DNA of 64,000 bases from Nocardioides daedukensis (GTDB lineage Bacteria; Actinomycetota; Actinomycetes; Propionibacteriales; Nocardioidaceae), in NCBI RefSeq assembly GCF_013408415.1, contig NZ_JACCAA010000001.1, positions 124,001 to 188,000 on the forward strand. The letters are read 5' to 3'. The translations under genes were made by a program, and so were the position numbers. Below the pieces are notes generated by a model. It had not been told where the DNA came from and made no database searches. It was given only the letters and a program-made list of their open reading frames with translations. Numbering within the stretch: position 1 is the stretch's first letter; each line of letters begins with the position of its first letter. Positions 49,956 through 59,470 of the stretch are shown here, in pieces.

Positions 49956-52055
49956 ATGGCAGATCCTCTCGTTCACTCGCGCTTCTCAGACAAGTTGACC
50001 TCCCGCCGTGGAGCCTGGGTTGGCATCGGCGTGGCCTTGGTCGCCCTCGTCGGGCTGTTCGGCCTCTTCAGCGGTGCCGAGGCGCCACCGCGCACCGGCC
50101 AAGCGCCGGTCAGCTCGGAGTCGAACCAGGTCGACGAGCTGCTGGGCCAGTTCCCCAACGCCGACGTCCAATCGGTCGTGGTCGTCGCCTCGCGCGCAGA
50201 CGGCGGGAGGCTCACCGAAGCAGACACCTCGTCGCTCAAGGGTCTGCTGCCGAGGCTGGACAGCGCGGCTACCTCGGCGACCACCGGACCGCTGGTGAGT
50301 GACGATGGTGGCGCAGCGGTCATCAACGTGCCGATCAAGATGGGGGAGGACGGCACTAAGACTGCGCAGACCGTGGAAGAGTTGCGCTCCGACATTGCTG
50401 CCGAGGCGCCGCAGGGCCTGGATGTGCACGTGACCGGTGGGCCGGCCTTCGGCGCCGACGTGGCTTCAGCCTTCGACGGAGCGGACTCCACCTTGCTGTT
50501 GGTCACGGTCGCGATCGTGGCGATCCTGCTGATCGTCACCTACCGCTCGCCGATCCTCTGGCTGCTGCCACTGATCGTGGTGGCCCTCGCCGACGGACTC
50601 GTCGGTCGGGTGACCGCAGCGGCTGGTGCCGCGTGGAACCTGGAGTTCGACGCCGGCATCATCAGCGTGCTGGTGTTGGGCGCGGGCACCAACTACGCCC
50701 TGCTGCTGATCTCCCGATACCGCGAGGAGCTGCAGTGGGCCGAGGACCATCGGCTGGCGCTGAGCCGGGCGTGGCGCAAGACCATGCCCGCGATCCTCGC
50801 CTCGAACGTCACGGTGGTGCTCGCGTTGCTGACGCTGCTGCTCGCGGCGATCCCGATGACCCGTGGACTCGGCGTCCCAGCTGCCATCGGACTGCTGATC
50901 GCCTTGGCCGCCGTACTGCTGGTGCTTCCGCCCGTGCTCGCCGTGTGTGGCCGGCGGATGTTCTGGCCGTTCGTTCCACGCCCCGGAATGATCCGTGGAC
51001 AGGGCCGCGCCTGGCGGGCGGTGGCGTCCAGAGTGGTGAAGCGTCCGGTCACCAGCCTGGTCGGCGGGCTGGCGCTCCTCGCGATGATGGCGTCGGGCCT
51101 GTTCGGCACCTCGATCGGGCTCGACCAGGTCGAGAAATTCCGCGTCCAGTCTGAGTCGGCAACAGGTCTGGAGGTCCTCTCGGCGCACTTCCCGCCCGGT
51201 GAGGCACAGCCGATCTTCATCGTCACCGAAAGTGCTGCGACCGAGAGAGTGATGTCCGCGGCGAGCCACGTCGAGGGCGTGGTCCGCACACAACCGGTCG
51301 AGTCGACGTCCGATGACGCACTGACGAAGATCATGGTGACCAGCGCGTATGCGCCGAGCAGCGAACAGAGCCTGACCCAGGTCGAGCAGCTGCGAGCCGC
51401 GGTTCACTCGGTTCCCGGAGCTGATGCACTGGTCGGTGGGGCCGTGGCCACGGATCTGGATGCGCGGGCTGGCAATGCGCAGGACCTCTTGGTGGTCGCA
51501 CCGCTGGTCCTGAGCGTCAGCTTCCTCGTCCTGCTGCTGCTCCTGCGCTCGGTCGTCGCGCCGGTGCTGCTGTTCCTGGTGAACCTCACCAGTGCGGTCG
51601 CCGCGATCGACGCGGGTGCCTGGCTGAGCCGGGTGCTGCTCGACCAGCCGGGGCTGGACCCGCAGGTGCCGCTCCTCGCCTTCGTGTTCCTGGTCGCGCT
51701 GGGGATCGACTACACCATCTTCTTGGTACACCGGGCCCGAGCCGAGAGCGAGAACCTGGGCACTCGCGCCGGGACGGTGGAAGCAGTGGCCCACACCGGC
51801 AGCGTCATCACCAGCGCGGGCATCGTCCTCGCGGCGGTGTTCGCCGCGTTGGGTGTGCTGCCCCTGGTCACCTTGGGACAGCTGGGTCTGATCGTCGGCA
51901 TCGGTGTGCTCGTCGACACCCTGGTCGTCCGTACGGTAATCGTGCCGGCGATCTTCAGTCTTATCGGCGACCGGATCTGGTGGCCCGGCACGGTGAAGCC
52001 GCAGGAAGGAGAATCGACCCATGAGCCTCGTGAACACCCCGCTTACTCGCACTGA
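49956..52055 (+). CDS. MMPL-family transporter
   Basis: 699 residues with twelve helices. Reads LGAGTNYALLLISRYREEL and ALGIDYTIFLVHRARAES, the Asp/Asn-Tyr motifs; in the first half the usual Asp is Asn (GTNY), which may alter proton coupling. Large outer loops at ~60-185 and ~385-505. Start ATG at 49956 with GGAG, rather than the further ATG at 49902. Its last 35 bases overlap the histidine kinase gene, so transporter and two-component genes are an operon. Confidence 0.9.
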   Translation: MADPLVHSRFSDKLTSRRGAWVGIGVALVALVGLFGLFSGAEAPPRTGQAPVSSESNQVDELLGQFPNADVQSVVVVASRADGGRLTEADTSSLKGLLPRLDSAATSATTGPLVSDDGGAAVINVPIKMGEDGTKTAQTVEELRSDIAAEAPQGLDVHVTGGPAFGADVASAFDGADSTLLLVTVAIVAILLIVTYRSPILWLLPLIVVALADGLVGRVTAAAGAAWNLEFDAGIISVLVLGAGTNYALLLISRYREELQWAEDHRLALSRAWRKTMPAILASNVTVVLALLTLLLAAIPMTRGLGVPAAIGLLIALAAVLLVLPPVLAVCGRRMFWPFVPRPGMIRGQGRAWRAVASRVVKRPVTSLVGGLALLAMMASGLFGTSIGLDQVEKFRVQSESATGLEVLSAHFPPGEAQPIFIVTESAATERVMSAASHVEGVVRTQPVESTSDDALTKIMVTSAYAPSSEQSLTQVEQLRAAVHSVPGADALVGGAVATDLDARAGNAQDLLVVAPLVLSVSFLVLLLLLRSVVAPVLLFLVNLTSAVAAIDAGAWLSRVLLDQPGLDPQVPLLAFVFLVALGIDYTIFLVHRARAESENLGTRAGTVEAVAHTGSVITSAGIVLAAVFAALGVLPLVTLGQLGLIVGIGVLVDTLVVRTVIVPAIFSLIGDRIWWPGTVKPQEGESTHEPREHPAYSH

Positions 52056-53277
52056 CCTCCATGGGGAGTCACCGGTGGGCGCCACCGTGCGGGCCATGGA
52101 GATCGGGCGGCACCTGATCGCGGTGCTGCTGACCGTGATCGGCGTTGTCCGCGCGGTCGGCGACGGTTCGTCGCTGCCTGCGGTGATCATCTCGGGTCTG
52201 GCCATCCTCGGCTGGCACGCCGTCGGCACGCTCCTGCCATCGCGAGCTCTCCCGCAGCGGCTGGTTGTCGGGTGGCTGGTCGGGTTCGCGGTCATCTGGG
52301 GCGCGGCGGTGGCCGTGTCGGCCGAGTTCGTGTGGCTGGCGTTCCTGCTGTGGCTCCTGGCCGGACACCTGCTCCCGCTGAGGTGGGGGCTGGTGCTCTC
52401 CGCCGTCGTCCTCGCCGTCGTCGTCGTCGCTCCGATCCTCCACCAAAACACCACGACCTACGCGAACGTCTTCGGGCCGCTCATCGGCGGGATCTTCGCC
52501 TTCGGCATCTCCCGCGGCTACCTCCAGCTGCTGCGGGATGCCGTGGAACGGGAACTGCTCGTGGCCTCGCTCACCCGTGCCCAGCAGGAGATGGCCGAGC
52601 TGCAGGACGAGCTAGCCCTGGCCCAACGGCAATCCGGAGCGATCGCGGAGCGCACTCGCATCTCAAGGGACATCCACGACACCGTCGCGCAGTCGCTGTC
52701 TTCGATCCGGCTGCTCTCCCACGCCGAGGCCAGCCGCACCGACGACCCTTCCGCCATTCGGACCCTCAACCAAGTCGAGACGCTGGCCAGCGACAGCCTC
52801 GCCGACGTGCGCAGGATCGTGGCGGCTCTGGTGCCCGCGGAGCTGGAGAACGGCGCTCTGCCTGCCGCGCTGCAGCGCATGCTCGACCGCTCGCACGAGG
52901 AGACCGGGGTGCAGACCGATCTCCGGGTCGACGACTCCTTGCCCCTGCTGCCCACCGAGGTCGAGGTCGCCCTGCTGCGCACGGCACAGTCCGCGCTGGC
53001 GAACGTGCGCCTGCACGCCCGCGCGTCTCGGGTCGTGATGAGCCTCATCGACGCCGACGACTCCGTACGCCTGGACATCATCGACGACGGGAACGGGTTC
53101 GACGTCGCTGCCTGGGAACAGGCCGCCGGGTCCGAGACGTCCAGCTTCGGGCTGTTCTTCATGCGGGCACGGCTCCGCGAGCTTGGGGGCGGCCTGGACA
53201 TCGAGAGCTCCCCTGGTGCGGGTGCAGCGATCTCGGCACACCTGCCCATTCACGTCGCTACCGAGGAGACCGCATGA
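52021..53277 (+). CDS. NarL-type sensor histidine kinase
   Basis: 418 residues. Five to six membrane helices in the first ~165 residues, a coiled coil at ~175-205, then the HisKA_3 box RTRISRDIHDTVAQSLSSIRLLSH with the phosphorylated His, and an HATPase domain (RTAQSALANVRLHARASRV, IIDDGNGFD, GLFFMRARLRELGG). No periplasmic sensor domain, so it may sense a membrane signal. ATG at 52021 with AAGGAG; overlaps the MMPL gene by 35 bases. Coupled to the response regulator by ATGA. Confidence 0.93.
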   Translation: MSLVNTPLTRTDLHGESPVGATVRAMEIGRHLIAVLLTVIGVVRAVGDGSSLPAVIISGLAILGWHAVGTLLPSRALPQRLVVGWLVGFAVIWGAAVAVSAEFVWLAFLLWLLAGHLLPLRWGLVLSAVVLAVVVVAPILHQNTTTYANVFGPLIGGIFAFGISRGYLQLLRDAVERELLVASLTRAQQEMAELQDELALAQRQSGAIAERTRISRDIHDTVAQSLSSIRLLSHAEASRTDDPSAIRTLNQVETLASDSLADVRRIVAALVPAELENGALPAALQRMLDRSHEETGVQTDLRVDDSLPLLPTEVEVALLRTAQSALANVRLHARASRVVMSLIDADDSVRLDIIDDGNGFDVAAWEQAAGSETSSFGLFFMRARLRELGGGLDIESSPGAGAAISAHLPIHVATEETA

Positions 53278-53894
53278 CGACTACGGTCCTGCTCGTCGAC
53301 GACCACCCCGTCGTACGCAGCGGCCTGCGCGCGGTGATCGACGCCGGCGAGGCGGTGCAGGTCATCGGTGAGGCTGCGACGGGGGAGGAGGCGATCGCGC
53401 TCGCCGCACACCTCCAGCCCGACGTCGTGCTCTGCGACCTGCGGCTCGGGGCCGGGATCGACGGCATCGAGACCACCGCAGCGCTGCGCGCGCTCGACCC
53501 GGCGCCGGTGGTCCTCATCCTGACGACCTTCGACCGCGATGCCGAGATCCTCGGCACCATCGAAGCGGGCGCGGCCGGCTACCTCCTCAAGGACGTCGCG
53601 CCCGAGGTGATCATCGAGGGCATCAAGCGCGCTGCCGCCGGTGACATGGTCCTGGCGCCAGACCTGGCCTCACGAGTCCTGCGCGGCATCCGAAGTCCGC
53701 TGCCGAAACTCACCAACCGCGAGATCGAGGTGCTCCGGCTCCTAGCTACCGGATCCACGAACAAGGAGATCGCGCGCGTCCTGTTCGTCACCGAAGCCAC
53801 CGTGAAGAGCCACCTGGCGGACATCTTCACCAAGCTCGACGTCGACAGCCGTTCTCGGGCCATCCACGTCGTGCAGGCGACCGGCCTGATCTGA
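53274..53894 (+). CDS. NarL/FixJ-type response regulator
   Basis: 206 residues. Receiver domain with acidic pair in LLVDDHPVVRSGL, phosphorylation site in VVLCDLRLG and Lys in YLLKDVAPE. LuxR-type HTH at the C-terminus: LTNREIEVLRLLATGSTNKEIARVLFVTEATVKSHLADIFTKLDV. Partner of the kinase at 52021. Its target may be the MMPL gene in the same operon. Confidence 0.94.
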   Translation: MTTTVLLVDDHPVVRSGLRAVIDAGEAVQVIGEAATGEEAIALAAHLQPDVVLCDLRLGAGIDGIETTAALRALDPAPVVLILTTFDRDAEILGTIEAGAAGYLLKDVAPEVIIEGIKRAAAGDMVLAPDLASRVLRGIRSPLPKLTNREIEVLRLLATGSTNKEIARVLFVTEATVKSHLADIFTKLDVDSRSRAIHVVQATGLI

Positions 53895-53938
53895 CCACGA
53901 CCTACGCCGTACCACCCCCGAACCGAAAAGGAATCACC

Positions 53939-53989
53939 ATGAAAGCCACGTCGTTGCGTTCCCTGTACTACGCCGCCTTCGCGACCTGA
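53939..53989 (+). CDS. 16-codon peptide or truncated gene start
   Basis: ATG with AAAAGGAAT 6 bases upstream, reading MKATSLRSLYYAAFAT then TGA. Follows the response regulator by 44 bases. The good translation start and the absence of coding pattern after the stop suggest either a leader peptide or the first codons of a gene lost by deletion. Confidence 0.35.
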   Translation: MKATSLRSLYYAAFAT

Positions 53990-54613
53990 CGAGCACTTGC
54001 TGCAGTCCGTCGTCCGAGAGTGCTGGAGTGGTTGTTGCTCAAGGCGCTCGCTGTCGCTCAGAGTTCCTGCCCCCTGCAGTCTTGCGTGCTTTTCTCAAGC
54101 GGCGAGAAGCGAGCAGAACGGACAGCATACAAATTGCAAGCAGCAGGAAGAGGCTGGCTGGGTTGTCCGCAGCGCCAACGACGAGAAGGGCCGCGACTAC
54201 AAGAGTGGTGGCCCCGAAAACGACGAGGGAGATCCAGTCCATGCTGTGGGCTATCCGACGCGTCAGATCCGCAGCCGGATCAAGTTAGGGCGACATACCG
54301 AGAAGATGCCCGGGAGGTGTCACTTCGCAAACATCTCCAGGCTCACAGCGCTCGCGCTGAGCGGTCGTTCCACGTTGGCCTAGTGAAACGCACTCTTCTG
54401 CCGCGAGTAGTGCGCTGTCGTGCCGATGTGCGGGCGTTGTCAAGCTTCGAGTAGTAGCGGCAGTCGTGCAACGCCACGTTGACCGGTTCGGCACCTACGC
54501 CGTCCGCTGACTCTTGACGCCAGACCGCCGCTTGCATGCGCCCTACGCCGCGGACTGAGCACGCTGAGCTGGCGGCGGCCAGGGCCGCCGGGGCAAGAGC
54601 TGGGTGAGGGTCG
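53990..54613. other. Gene-poor stretch with one possible small membrane protein
   Basis: Little coding pattern. Minus strand 54039-54242 could encode 67 residues with two strong hydrophobic segments (LVVFGATTLVVAALLVVGA and LFLLLAICMLSVLLASRRL), without a clear ribosome binding site. The remainder shows nothing supportable. GC is lower than in the flanks. Confidence 0.4.
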
Positions 54614-54840
54614 TCAGCAGGAGCACAGCGTCTCTACGACATCGGCGTAGGTCACGTCCGAGCGGACCTCGACGGCGTAGAGCGGGCCACCGGCCCAGAC
54701 CACGAGGAGCTGCACCACCAGCACCCAGGTGCGGCGCCGGAATAGCGACAACGCCCAGACACCGATCAGCAGGCCCGTAGCGACGGTCGCGATGCCGGCG
54801 ATGCCAGCGAGGTCACCCGCCGCGGACGACCGGTCGCCCA
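54614..54840 (-). pseudogene. Membrane helices in shifted frame, likely end of 54766-55527 gene
   Basis: This frame encodes IAGIATVATGLLIGVWALS, LFRRRTWVLVVQLLVVWAGGPLY and AVEVRSDVTYADVVETL, with two clean membrane helices, but it has no start codon of its own before them. It takes over exactly where the other frame turns to Arg/Ser-rich. One frameshift near 54800-54840 would join the two. Confidence 0.5.
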
Positions 54841-55527
54841 GCCGACCGGGTCCCGGACGAGCGCGGTCGCCATCAACGCCACAACCGGTGCCGCGAGGAG
54901 GTAGATCCAGAGGCTCGGCCACCGGCCGCGCGGAGCCCTCGACGCGCGTGGCTCCGCCCACAACTCCGGAACCCCGGAGACCTCGGCTGGGTCACCGGCG
55001 GCGAGGACGTCGAGGCGGCGCTCGAGGCGGCGCTTTGACGTCAGGTGCAGGACCACCAGCACCGCGGCCAGCACGAGCAATATCCACCCGAACTGCGGGC
55101 GAGCGGCTGCCTGCCCGGCGGCGAGGACGGCGTAGCCGGCGAGGACGGCCGTGCGCCACCGCCAGTCGCGCTCGACCAGCCGGCGTGCGTGCACGACATG
55201 GCGCAGCGCGGCCTGCCTCACGGCCGGGTCATCGGGAGCAGGGCCGCGGCTGATGGCGCGGATGGCGTCGCCTTGCTGCGCCCGGGTCAGGCACGACAGG
55301 TCCGACCGGGCCGCGGTCATCTCCCCAGCCGCCATCAGGGCCATCGCCGCCGCGAAGAACAGCCCCGCGCTGACGCCGACGAGGAGCCCGCGCTCCCATC
55401 CGCCACGCGTACCCGGCCCCCAGGCCACAAACAGACCCATCAGAAAGCCGAAGAACACACCCGAGACCGCCGAGGTCACCCCGGTAGGCGCCGTCACCAA
55501 CCAGACTCGGACGTGTCCCCCTCGCAC
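54766..55527 (-). CDS. Membrane protein, unknown family, probably frameshifted near the end
   Basis: 253 residues by this frame. Helices at ~18-38 (VSGVFFGFLMGLFVAWG), ~47-68 (LLVGVSAGLFFAAAMALMAAGE), ~125-165 (AVLAGYAVLAAGQ, FGWILLVLAAVLVVLHL) and ~205-225 (LWIYLLAAPVVALMATAL). After that the frame becomes RDPVGWATGRPRRVTSLASP, which looks non-coding, while the next frame continues with membrane helices (54614-54840). GTG start at 55527. No family recognised. Confidence 0.6.
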   Translation of the reverse strand: MRGGHVRVWLVTAPTGVTSAVSGVFFGFLMGLFVAWGPGTRGGWERGLLVGVSAGLFFAAAMALMAAGEMTAARSDLSCLTRAQQGDAIRAISRGPAPDDPAVRQAALRHVVHARRLVERDWRWRTAVLAGYAVLAAGQAAARPQFGWILLVLAAVLVVLHLTSKRRLERRLDVLAAGDPAEVSGVPELWAEPRASRAPRGRWPSLWIYLLAAPVVALMATALVRDPVGWATGRPRRVTSLASPASRPSLRAC

Positions 55528-55751
55528 CTAACGCCCCCGTGTGAGCGCTGACCCAACCAGACGCCGGCCACTCCCGCCGCTCGCGCCCCGAACGCCCTGC
55601 CCGAACCTGTCACCGGTTCGTGCAGCAGACACTAGCTGTCCCCACGGTCCCAGTCCGAAGGAACCGGGGACGATCTCGGATAGCCATTCCGCGTCCCACA
55701 GGCTCGCGTGTTGCGGCGGCGGCCTTCTCAGATTCGGCTGATCGAGACGGT

Positions 55752-55812
55752 GTCAACGATCCGTCAGGATCTGTGGCCCGGCCGTCAGGAAGTTGTCAGA
55801 AATTCGTCAGGA
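55752..55812 (+). promoter_or_regulatory. GTCA direct repeats at 11-bp period before PhoU-like gene
   Basis: GTCAACG at 55752, GTCAGGA at 55763, 55784, 55806 and GTCAGAA at 55795; spacings 11, 21, 11, 11. Direct repeats of this period are the binding pattern of OmpR/PhoP/KdpE-type regulators (for example the Streptomyces PHO box). Confidence 0.6.
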
Positions 55813-55851
55813 CGGACCGCGCAGCGCGCCGCTTGTACCAGCATCGGTCCC

Positions 55852-56382
55852 GTGACCATCACGCCTGATTTCGACCGGGCCCTGTTCAGCACTGCCGACG
55901 CCTTCTGCGACACATTGCATGCCGTCTTGGACGAGGATCTCCATCGAGCGCGCGAGGTGCTCAAGGGGTCCGCTGTTCGGCGCCGCCTGGTCCGCGCGGC
56001 GGTGGATTCCGTCCGCGATCAAGCGTGGGTGCCTGCGCGACAGCTCAACGAGCGGCTGCAGTTCGTGGACGACGTTTCCCGCGCCAATGCGCTCATCGAC
56101 CAGCTTGCGCGCCGCGTGGTGTCCAGAGACGACCCGGTCTCCCTGACCCCAGCGCGTCGCATGGAGGTCGCGGTTCTGTTGGACGCTGGCGGGCGGCGAC
56201 TACGCCAGCTCGCCGACGGCCCAGTCGGCCCGGCCTTGGACCCGGCCTACCGTGGTTGCGGCGCGGCCCTCTTCGAGGTCGCCGACCACGGCGAACGCGA
56301 CGCGTCCCTCACGATCGCTCTGTGCGGTGCCCTGGCGGTCGTGCTGCTCCAGGCATCACGTCACGCCACTCGCGCTGCGTGA
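55852..56382 (+). CDS. PhoU-like helical protein
   Basis: 176 residues, fully alpha-helical. QLNERLQFVDDVSRANALIDQLARRVV resembles the helix signature of PhoU-type proteins (phosphate signalling adaptors). The match is partial and the protein is a little shorter than PhoU (~210-230 residues), so the function is a suggestion. GTG start at 55852 (no ribosome binding site seen, possibly leaderless). GTCA repeats upstream point to control by an OmpR-type regulator such as PhoP or KdpE. Confidence 0.55.
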   Translation: MTITPDFDRALFSTADAFCDTLHAVLDEDLHRAREVLKGSAVRRRLVRAAVDSVRDQAWVPARQLNERLQFVDDVSRANALIDQLARRVVSRDDPVSLTPARRMEVAVLLDAGGRRLRQLADGPVGPALDPAYRGCGAALFEVADHGERDASLTIALCGALAVVLLQASRHATRAA

Positions 56383-56518
56383 GCCCAGTCGGTAGCGAGG
56401 CGATGGTCGGCATCGCGACGCAGTCATCCTCGAGAGGTCACCTCGTGACGATGAAGGTTCGTCCCTGGGGCCACCGCTGGGGCTCCCTGAAAGGCGGGCG
56501 GCTTCCCGGTGGAGGCAC

Positions 56519-56965
56519 ATGCATTACCGGCTCGTCGTATTCCCGCCGGGGACCAGCAGCCGGGAAGCGACCTGGCTACGTGCCTGGCTCGGCTGGCCCT
56601 TCGCCGGGACCATGCTGGCCGTGCTGTTCACCCTGGTCCTTCCTGGCATGGTCCCTGTGCTTGTCGCGGTTCCTATTGCGGTGGCTCTGCTCTTCTGTGG
56701 TCACTTGGGGCTGCTCCATGTGGTGCGGCGACAGCGGCGGGGCGTGTGCGTCGTGCGCGCCGAGTACGTTGCCGGCGCGGGCGTGCGCGATGAGCTCGAG
56801 AGGTGTCGGCACTTGGAAGCTGTCGGCGCGATTCTGCTGGGGGCCGAGCGTGCCGTTGAGTGCGGTGACCTGACGCCGGTGGACTTCGAGCTGCTGTGGG
56901 CCTCGCTGCATGCTCAGGTGGGCGCGCTGGCGGCCTCTGAACCGCCGACGAGCTCGGGGACCTGA
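56519..56965 (+). CDS. Small membrane protein, unknown family
   Basis: 148 residues. Two hydrophobic segments at ~25-65 (WPFAGTMLAVLFTLVLPGMVPVLVAVPIAVALLFCGHLGLL), then a soluble helical C-terminus (AGVRDELERCRHLEAVGAILLGAERAVECGDLTPVDFELLWASLHAQV). ATG with GGTGGAGG. It lies 137 bases after the PhoU-like gene, same strand. No family recognised. Confidence 0.65.
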   Translation: MHYRLVVFPPGTSSREATWLRAWLGWPFAGTMLAVLFTLVLPGMVPVLVAVPIAVALLFCGHLGLLHVVRRQRRGVCVVRAEYVAGAGVRDELERCRHLEAVGAILLGAERAVECGDLTPVDFELLWASLHAQVGALAASEPPTSSGT

Positions 56966-57340
56966 CCACGGCCGGCTTCCTCCGAACGGTCGTCCGACCT
57001 CAGAACTTCGGCCCGCATTGGACGTGCTCGACTCATCAGCACACCTGCACCCCGCGCCCTTGTCGTGGACGGCGACCCCGCCCTTGCCGGGTGCTCGCGG
57101 TCAATCTCTGCGCACGGCTGGAACGTCGTCGTCTTCCGCAACGGCCGCGGCGACCTGCACGCTGCCCGCTACCAACCACCCCGACGGAGTCGCACTCGGC
57201 CTAGGGGCCTGCCGGACATGAGACGTATCCAGGCGCACTGCGCTGCGCACCTCGCCGGAGCCGTCCCGAACGCAAGTCCGGCAACCGCTCGTTGCATTGG
57301 GAGTGCCGTACTGCGCTCGCAGTCCCAGCAAATAGCGGTC
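56966..57340. other. Stretch without a supported gene
   Basis: Reading frames lack codon bias and ribosome binding sites. Nothing further was found in it. Confidence 0.5.
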
Positions 57341-57601
57341 CTACGGACCTCGGCGTCCTGAGGCAGGGCGTCGTCGGTACAGACTCGAAGCGCCGATCCC
57401 TGCCACGACGGCAAGGATGATTGCCGTCATGAACGCGATCAGCACAGTATGCGTGCCCGCGGCGTGTTCCAGTCCTGATGCGCGCACACTGATGACGCCG
57501 CCGACGAAAACGACAAGGTAGACCGCCAGCCCCACGGCCGAGGAACGTCGCTGACGGTCAGGCACGTCTGGTGGGTGTTGCGGTTGTTGGTCGCGTGGCA
57601 C
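57341..57601 (-). CDS. Small membrane protein, unknown family
   Basis: About 86 residues. Two membrane helices: SAVGLAVYLVVFVGGVISV and TVLIAFMTAIILAVVAGIGASSLY, then an Arg-rich tail, so the C-terminus faces the cytoplasm. Start uncertain (GTG at 57601 or 57565). Divergent from kdpFABC. No family recognised. Confidence 0.5.
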   Translation of the reverse strand: MPRDQQPQHPPDVPDRQRRSSAVGLAVYLVVFVGGVISVRASGLEHAAGTHTVLIAFMTAIILAVVAGIGASSLYRRRPASGRRGP

Positions 57602-57656
57602 AGCACCAGTGTGAGCGCCTACTGACCCATCTCGGCCCGTCGCGCAGCAATTGCGC

Positions 57657-57682
57657 GTCAATCCTGATTAAGACGACGTCAA
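57657..57682 (+). promoter_or_regulatory. GTCAA direct repeat before kdpF
   Basis: GTCAAT at 57657 and GTCAAG at 57678, 21 bases apart (two helical turns), 41 bases before kdpF. Same half-site and spacing as the cluster at 55752-55812; candidate KdpE site. Confidence 0.45.
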
Positions 57683-57722
57683 GATCGCGGATGCACGGGC
57701 TACGTGGGTCTTTGCTTGGTCC

Positions 57723-57812
57723 ATGAGTCTTGAGAGCGGACTGCTGATCGCCGCAGTCATTGGCATCGTCGTGTACCTATTGGCAGCCCTGATCCTTCCG
57801 GAGCGTTTCTAG
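57723..57812 (+). CDS. kdpF: Potassium-transporting ATPase subunit KdpF
   Basis: 29 residues, a single membrane helix (LLIAAVIGIVVYLLAALILPERF), the size and pattern of KdpF, which stabilises the KdpABC complex. ATG at 57723; its TAG stop overlaps the kdpA GTG start (TAGTG), so it is coupled to kdpA. Confidence 0.9.
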   Translation: MSLESGLLIAAVIGIVVYLLAALILPERF

Positions 57813-59470
57813 TGTCTGACACCGTTTCCGGCCTGCTTTCGATCCTGGCCATGCTGCTGGTGCTGGTCCTGGCCTACCGCCCGCTGGGCGACTACATGGC
57901 GCGGACCTACGACAGCACCAAGCACCTACGGGTTGAGCGCCTTGTGTACCGCGTGACCGGGGTTCGCCCAGACGTCGAGCAGAGCCCGCGCTCGTATGCG
58001 ATCAGCGTGGTCGGCTTCTCCGTCGTCAGCGTCGTGGCGTTGATGGCTATCCAGCTTGCGCAGGCGCACCTGCCGTTCAGCAGGGATCTGCCCGGTGTGC
58101 CGTTCTGGATGTCGTTCAATACCGCGGCCTCGTTCGTGGCCAACACCAACTGGCAGTCCTACGGCGGCGAGTCCACGCTCGGGTTCACCGTGCAGATGGC
58201 GGGCCTGGCGGTGCAGAACTTCATGTCGGCCGCGGTCGGGATGGCGGTCGCAGTTGCGTTGATCCGCGGCTTCGTGCGCACCCGCAACGGGACACTGGGC
58301 AACTTCTGGGTCGACCTGACCCGCGGCACGCTGCGGATCCTGCTCCCAATCGCCTTCGTCGGCGCCCTGCTGCTCATCGCCGGTGGCGTGATCCAGAACT
58401 TCGCCGATACCACTATGACCGCCCTCGCCGGGCACAGCCAGACCCTGACGGGCGGCCCGGTAGCCAGCCAGGAAGTCATCAAGCTTCTGGGCACCAACGG
58501 TGGGGGCTTCTTCAACGCCAACTCCGCCCACCCGTTCGAGAACCCCAACGGCTACACCAACCTCCTGGAGATCCTGCTCATCCTGCTCATCCCGGTGTGC
58601 CTGACCCGCACGCTTGGCACCATGCTCGGCAACCGCAAGCAGGGACTAGCGATTCTGGGCGCGATGGGCGTGCTCTACGCGTTCTCGCTGGCTGTGGTCA
58701 CGGCCGCGGAGGTAGGAGCGCGCTCACAGGCCGCCCAGGCTGCCGGCGGGGCGATGGAAGGCAAGGAGACCCGGGTGGGGGAGTGGGCGACTGCCTTGTT
58801 CGCGGTGACCACCACCGGCACTTCGACGGGCGCGGTCAACGCCAGCCACGACTCGCTGACCCCGACCGGCGGCGGCATGGTGCTGGTCAACATGATGTTC
58901 GGCGAGGTCACACCCGGAGGTGTGGGCTCGGGCATCTACGGCATCTTGGTGCTGGCGATCGTGGCGGTCTTCATCGCTGGCCTCATGGTCGGGCGCACCC
59001 CGGAGTTCCTCGGCAAGAAGATCGGGTCGGGCCAGATGACCTATGTGGCGCTGTACATGCTCACCACCCCGGCCATCGTGCTCATCGGAACCGGCACGGC
59101 GATCGCGCTCGGCTCCACACCCGACGCCATGGGCAACCCCGGGGGGCACGGATTCAGCGAGGTGCTCTACGCCTACACCTCAGGCGCGAACAACAACGGC
59201 AGCGCCTTCGGCGGCATCACCGTCACCTCGGACTTCTTCCAGATCACCATCGCCCTGGCGATGCTGCTGGGTCGCCTGGTTCCGATCGTGCTGGTCCTAC
59301 TCCTGGCCGGCTCGCTAGCGGAGCAGACGAAAGTCCCGACCACCGCGGGCACGCTGCCCACCCACAAACCGCTGTTCGTGACCCTGCTAGTGGGCGTAGT
59401 GATCATCTTCGCCGCCCTCACCTACTTCCCCGCCCTGTCACTCGGACCCATCGCTGAGGCACTCACATGA
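57812..59470 (+). CDS. kdpA: Potassium-transporting ATPase subunit A
   Basis: 552 residues, the K+-binding channel-like subunit of KdpFABC, with ten helices. Selectivity-filter segments are readable: [55 protein letters not shown] and [14 protein letters not shown]. Length is normal for the family. GTG start at 57812 overlapping kdpF. Overlaps kdpB by ATGA. Confidence 0.97.
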   Translation: MSDTVSGLLSILAMLLVLVLAYRPLGDYMARTYDSTKHLRVERLVYRVTGVRPDVEQSPRSYAISVVGFSVVSVVALMAIQLAQAHLPFSRDLPGVPFWMSFNTAASFVANTNWQSYGGESTLGFTVQMAGLAVQNFMSAAVGMAVAVALIRGFVRTRNGTLGNFWVDLTRGTLRILLPIAFVGALLLIAGGVIQNFADTTMTALAGHSQTLTGGPVASQEVIKLLGTNGGGFFNANSAHPFENPNGYTNLLEILLILLIPVCLTRTLGTMLGNRKQGLAILGAMGVLYAFSLAVVTAAEVGARSQAAQAAGGAMEGKETRVGEWATALFAVTTTGTSTGAVNASHDSLTPTGGGMVLVNMMFGEVTPGGVGSGIYGILVLAIVAVFIAGLMVGRTPEFLGKKIGSGQMTYVALYMLTTPAIVLIGTGTAIALGSTPDAMGNPGGHGFSEVLYAYTSGANNNGSAFGGITVTSDFFQITIALAMLLGRLVPIVLVLLLAGSLAEQTKVPTTAGTLPTHKPLFVTLLVGVVIIFAALTYFPALSLGPIAEALT

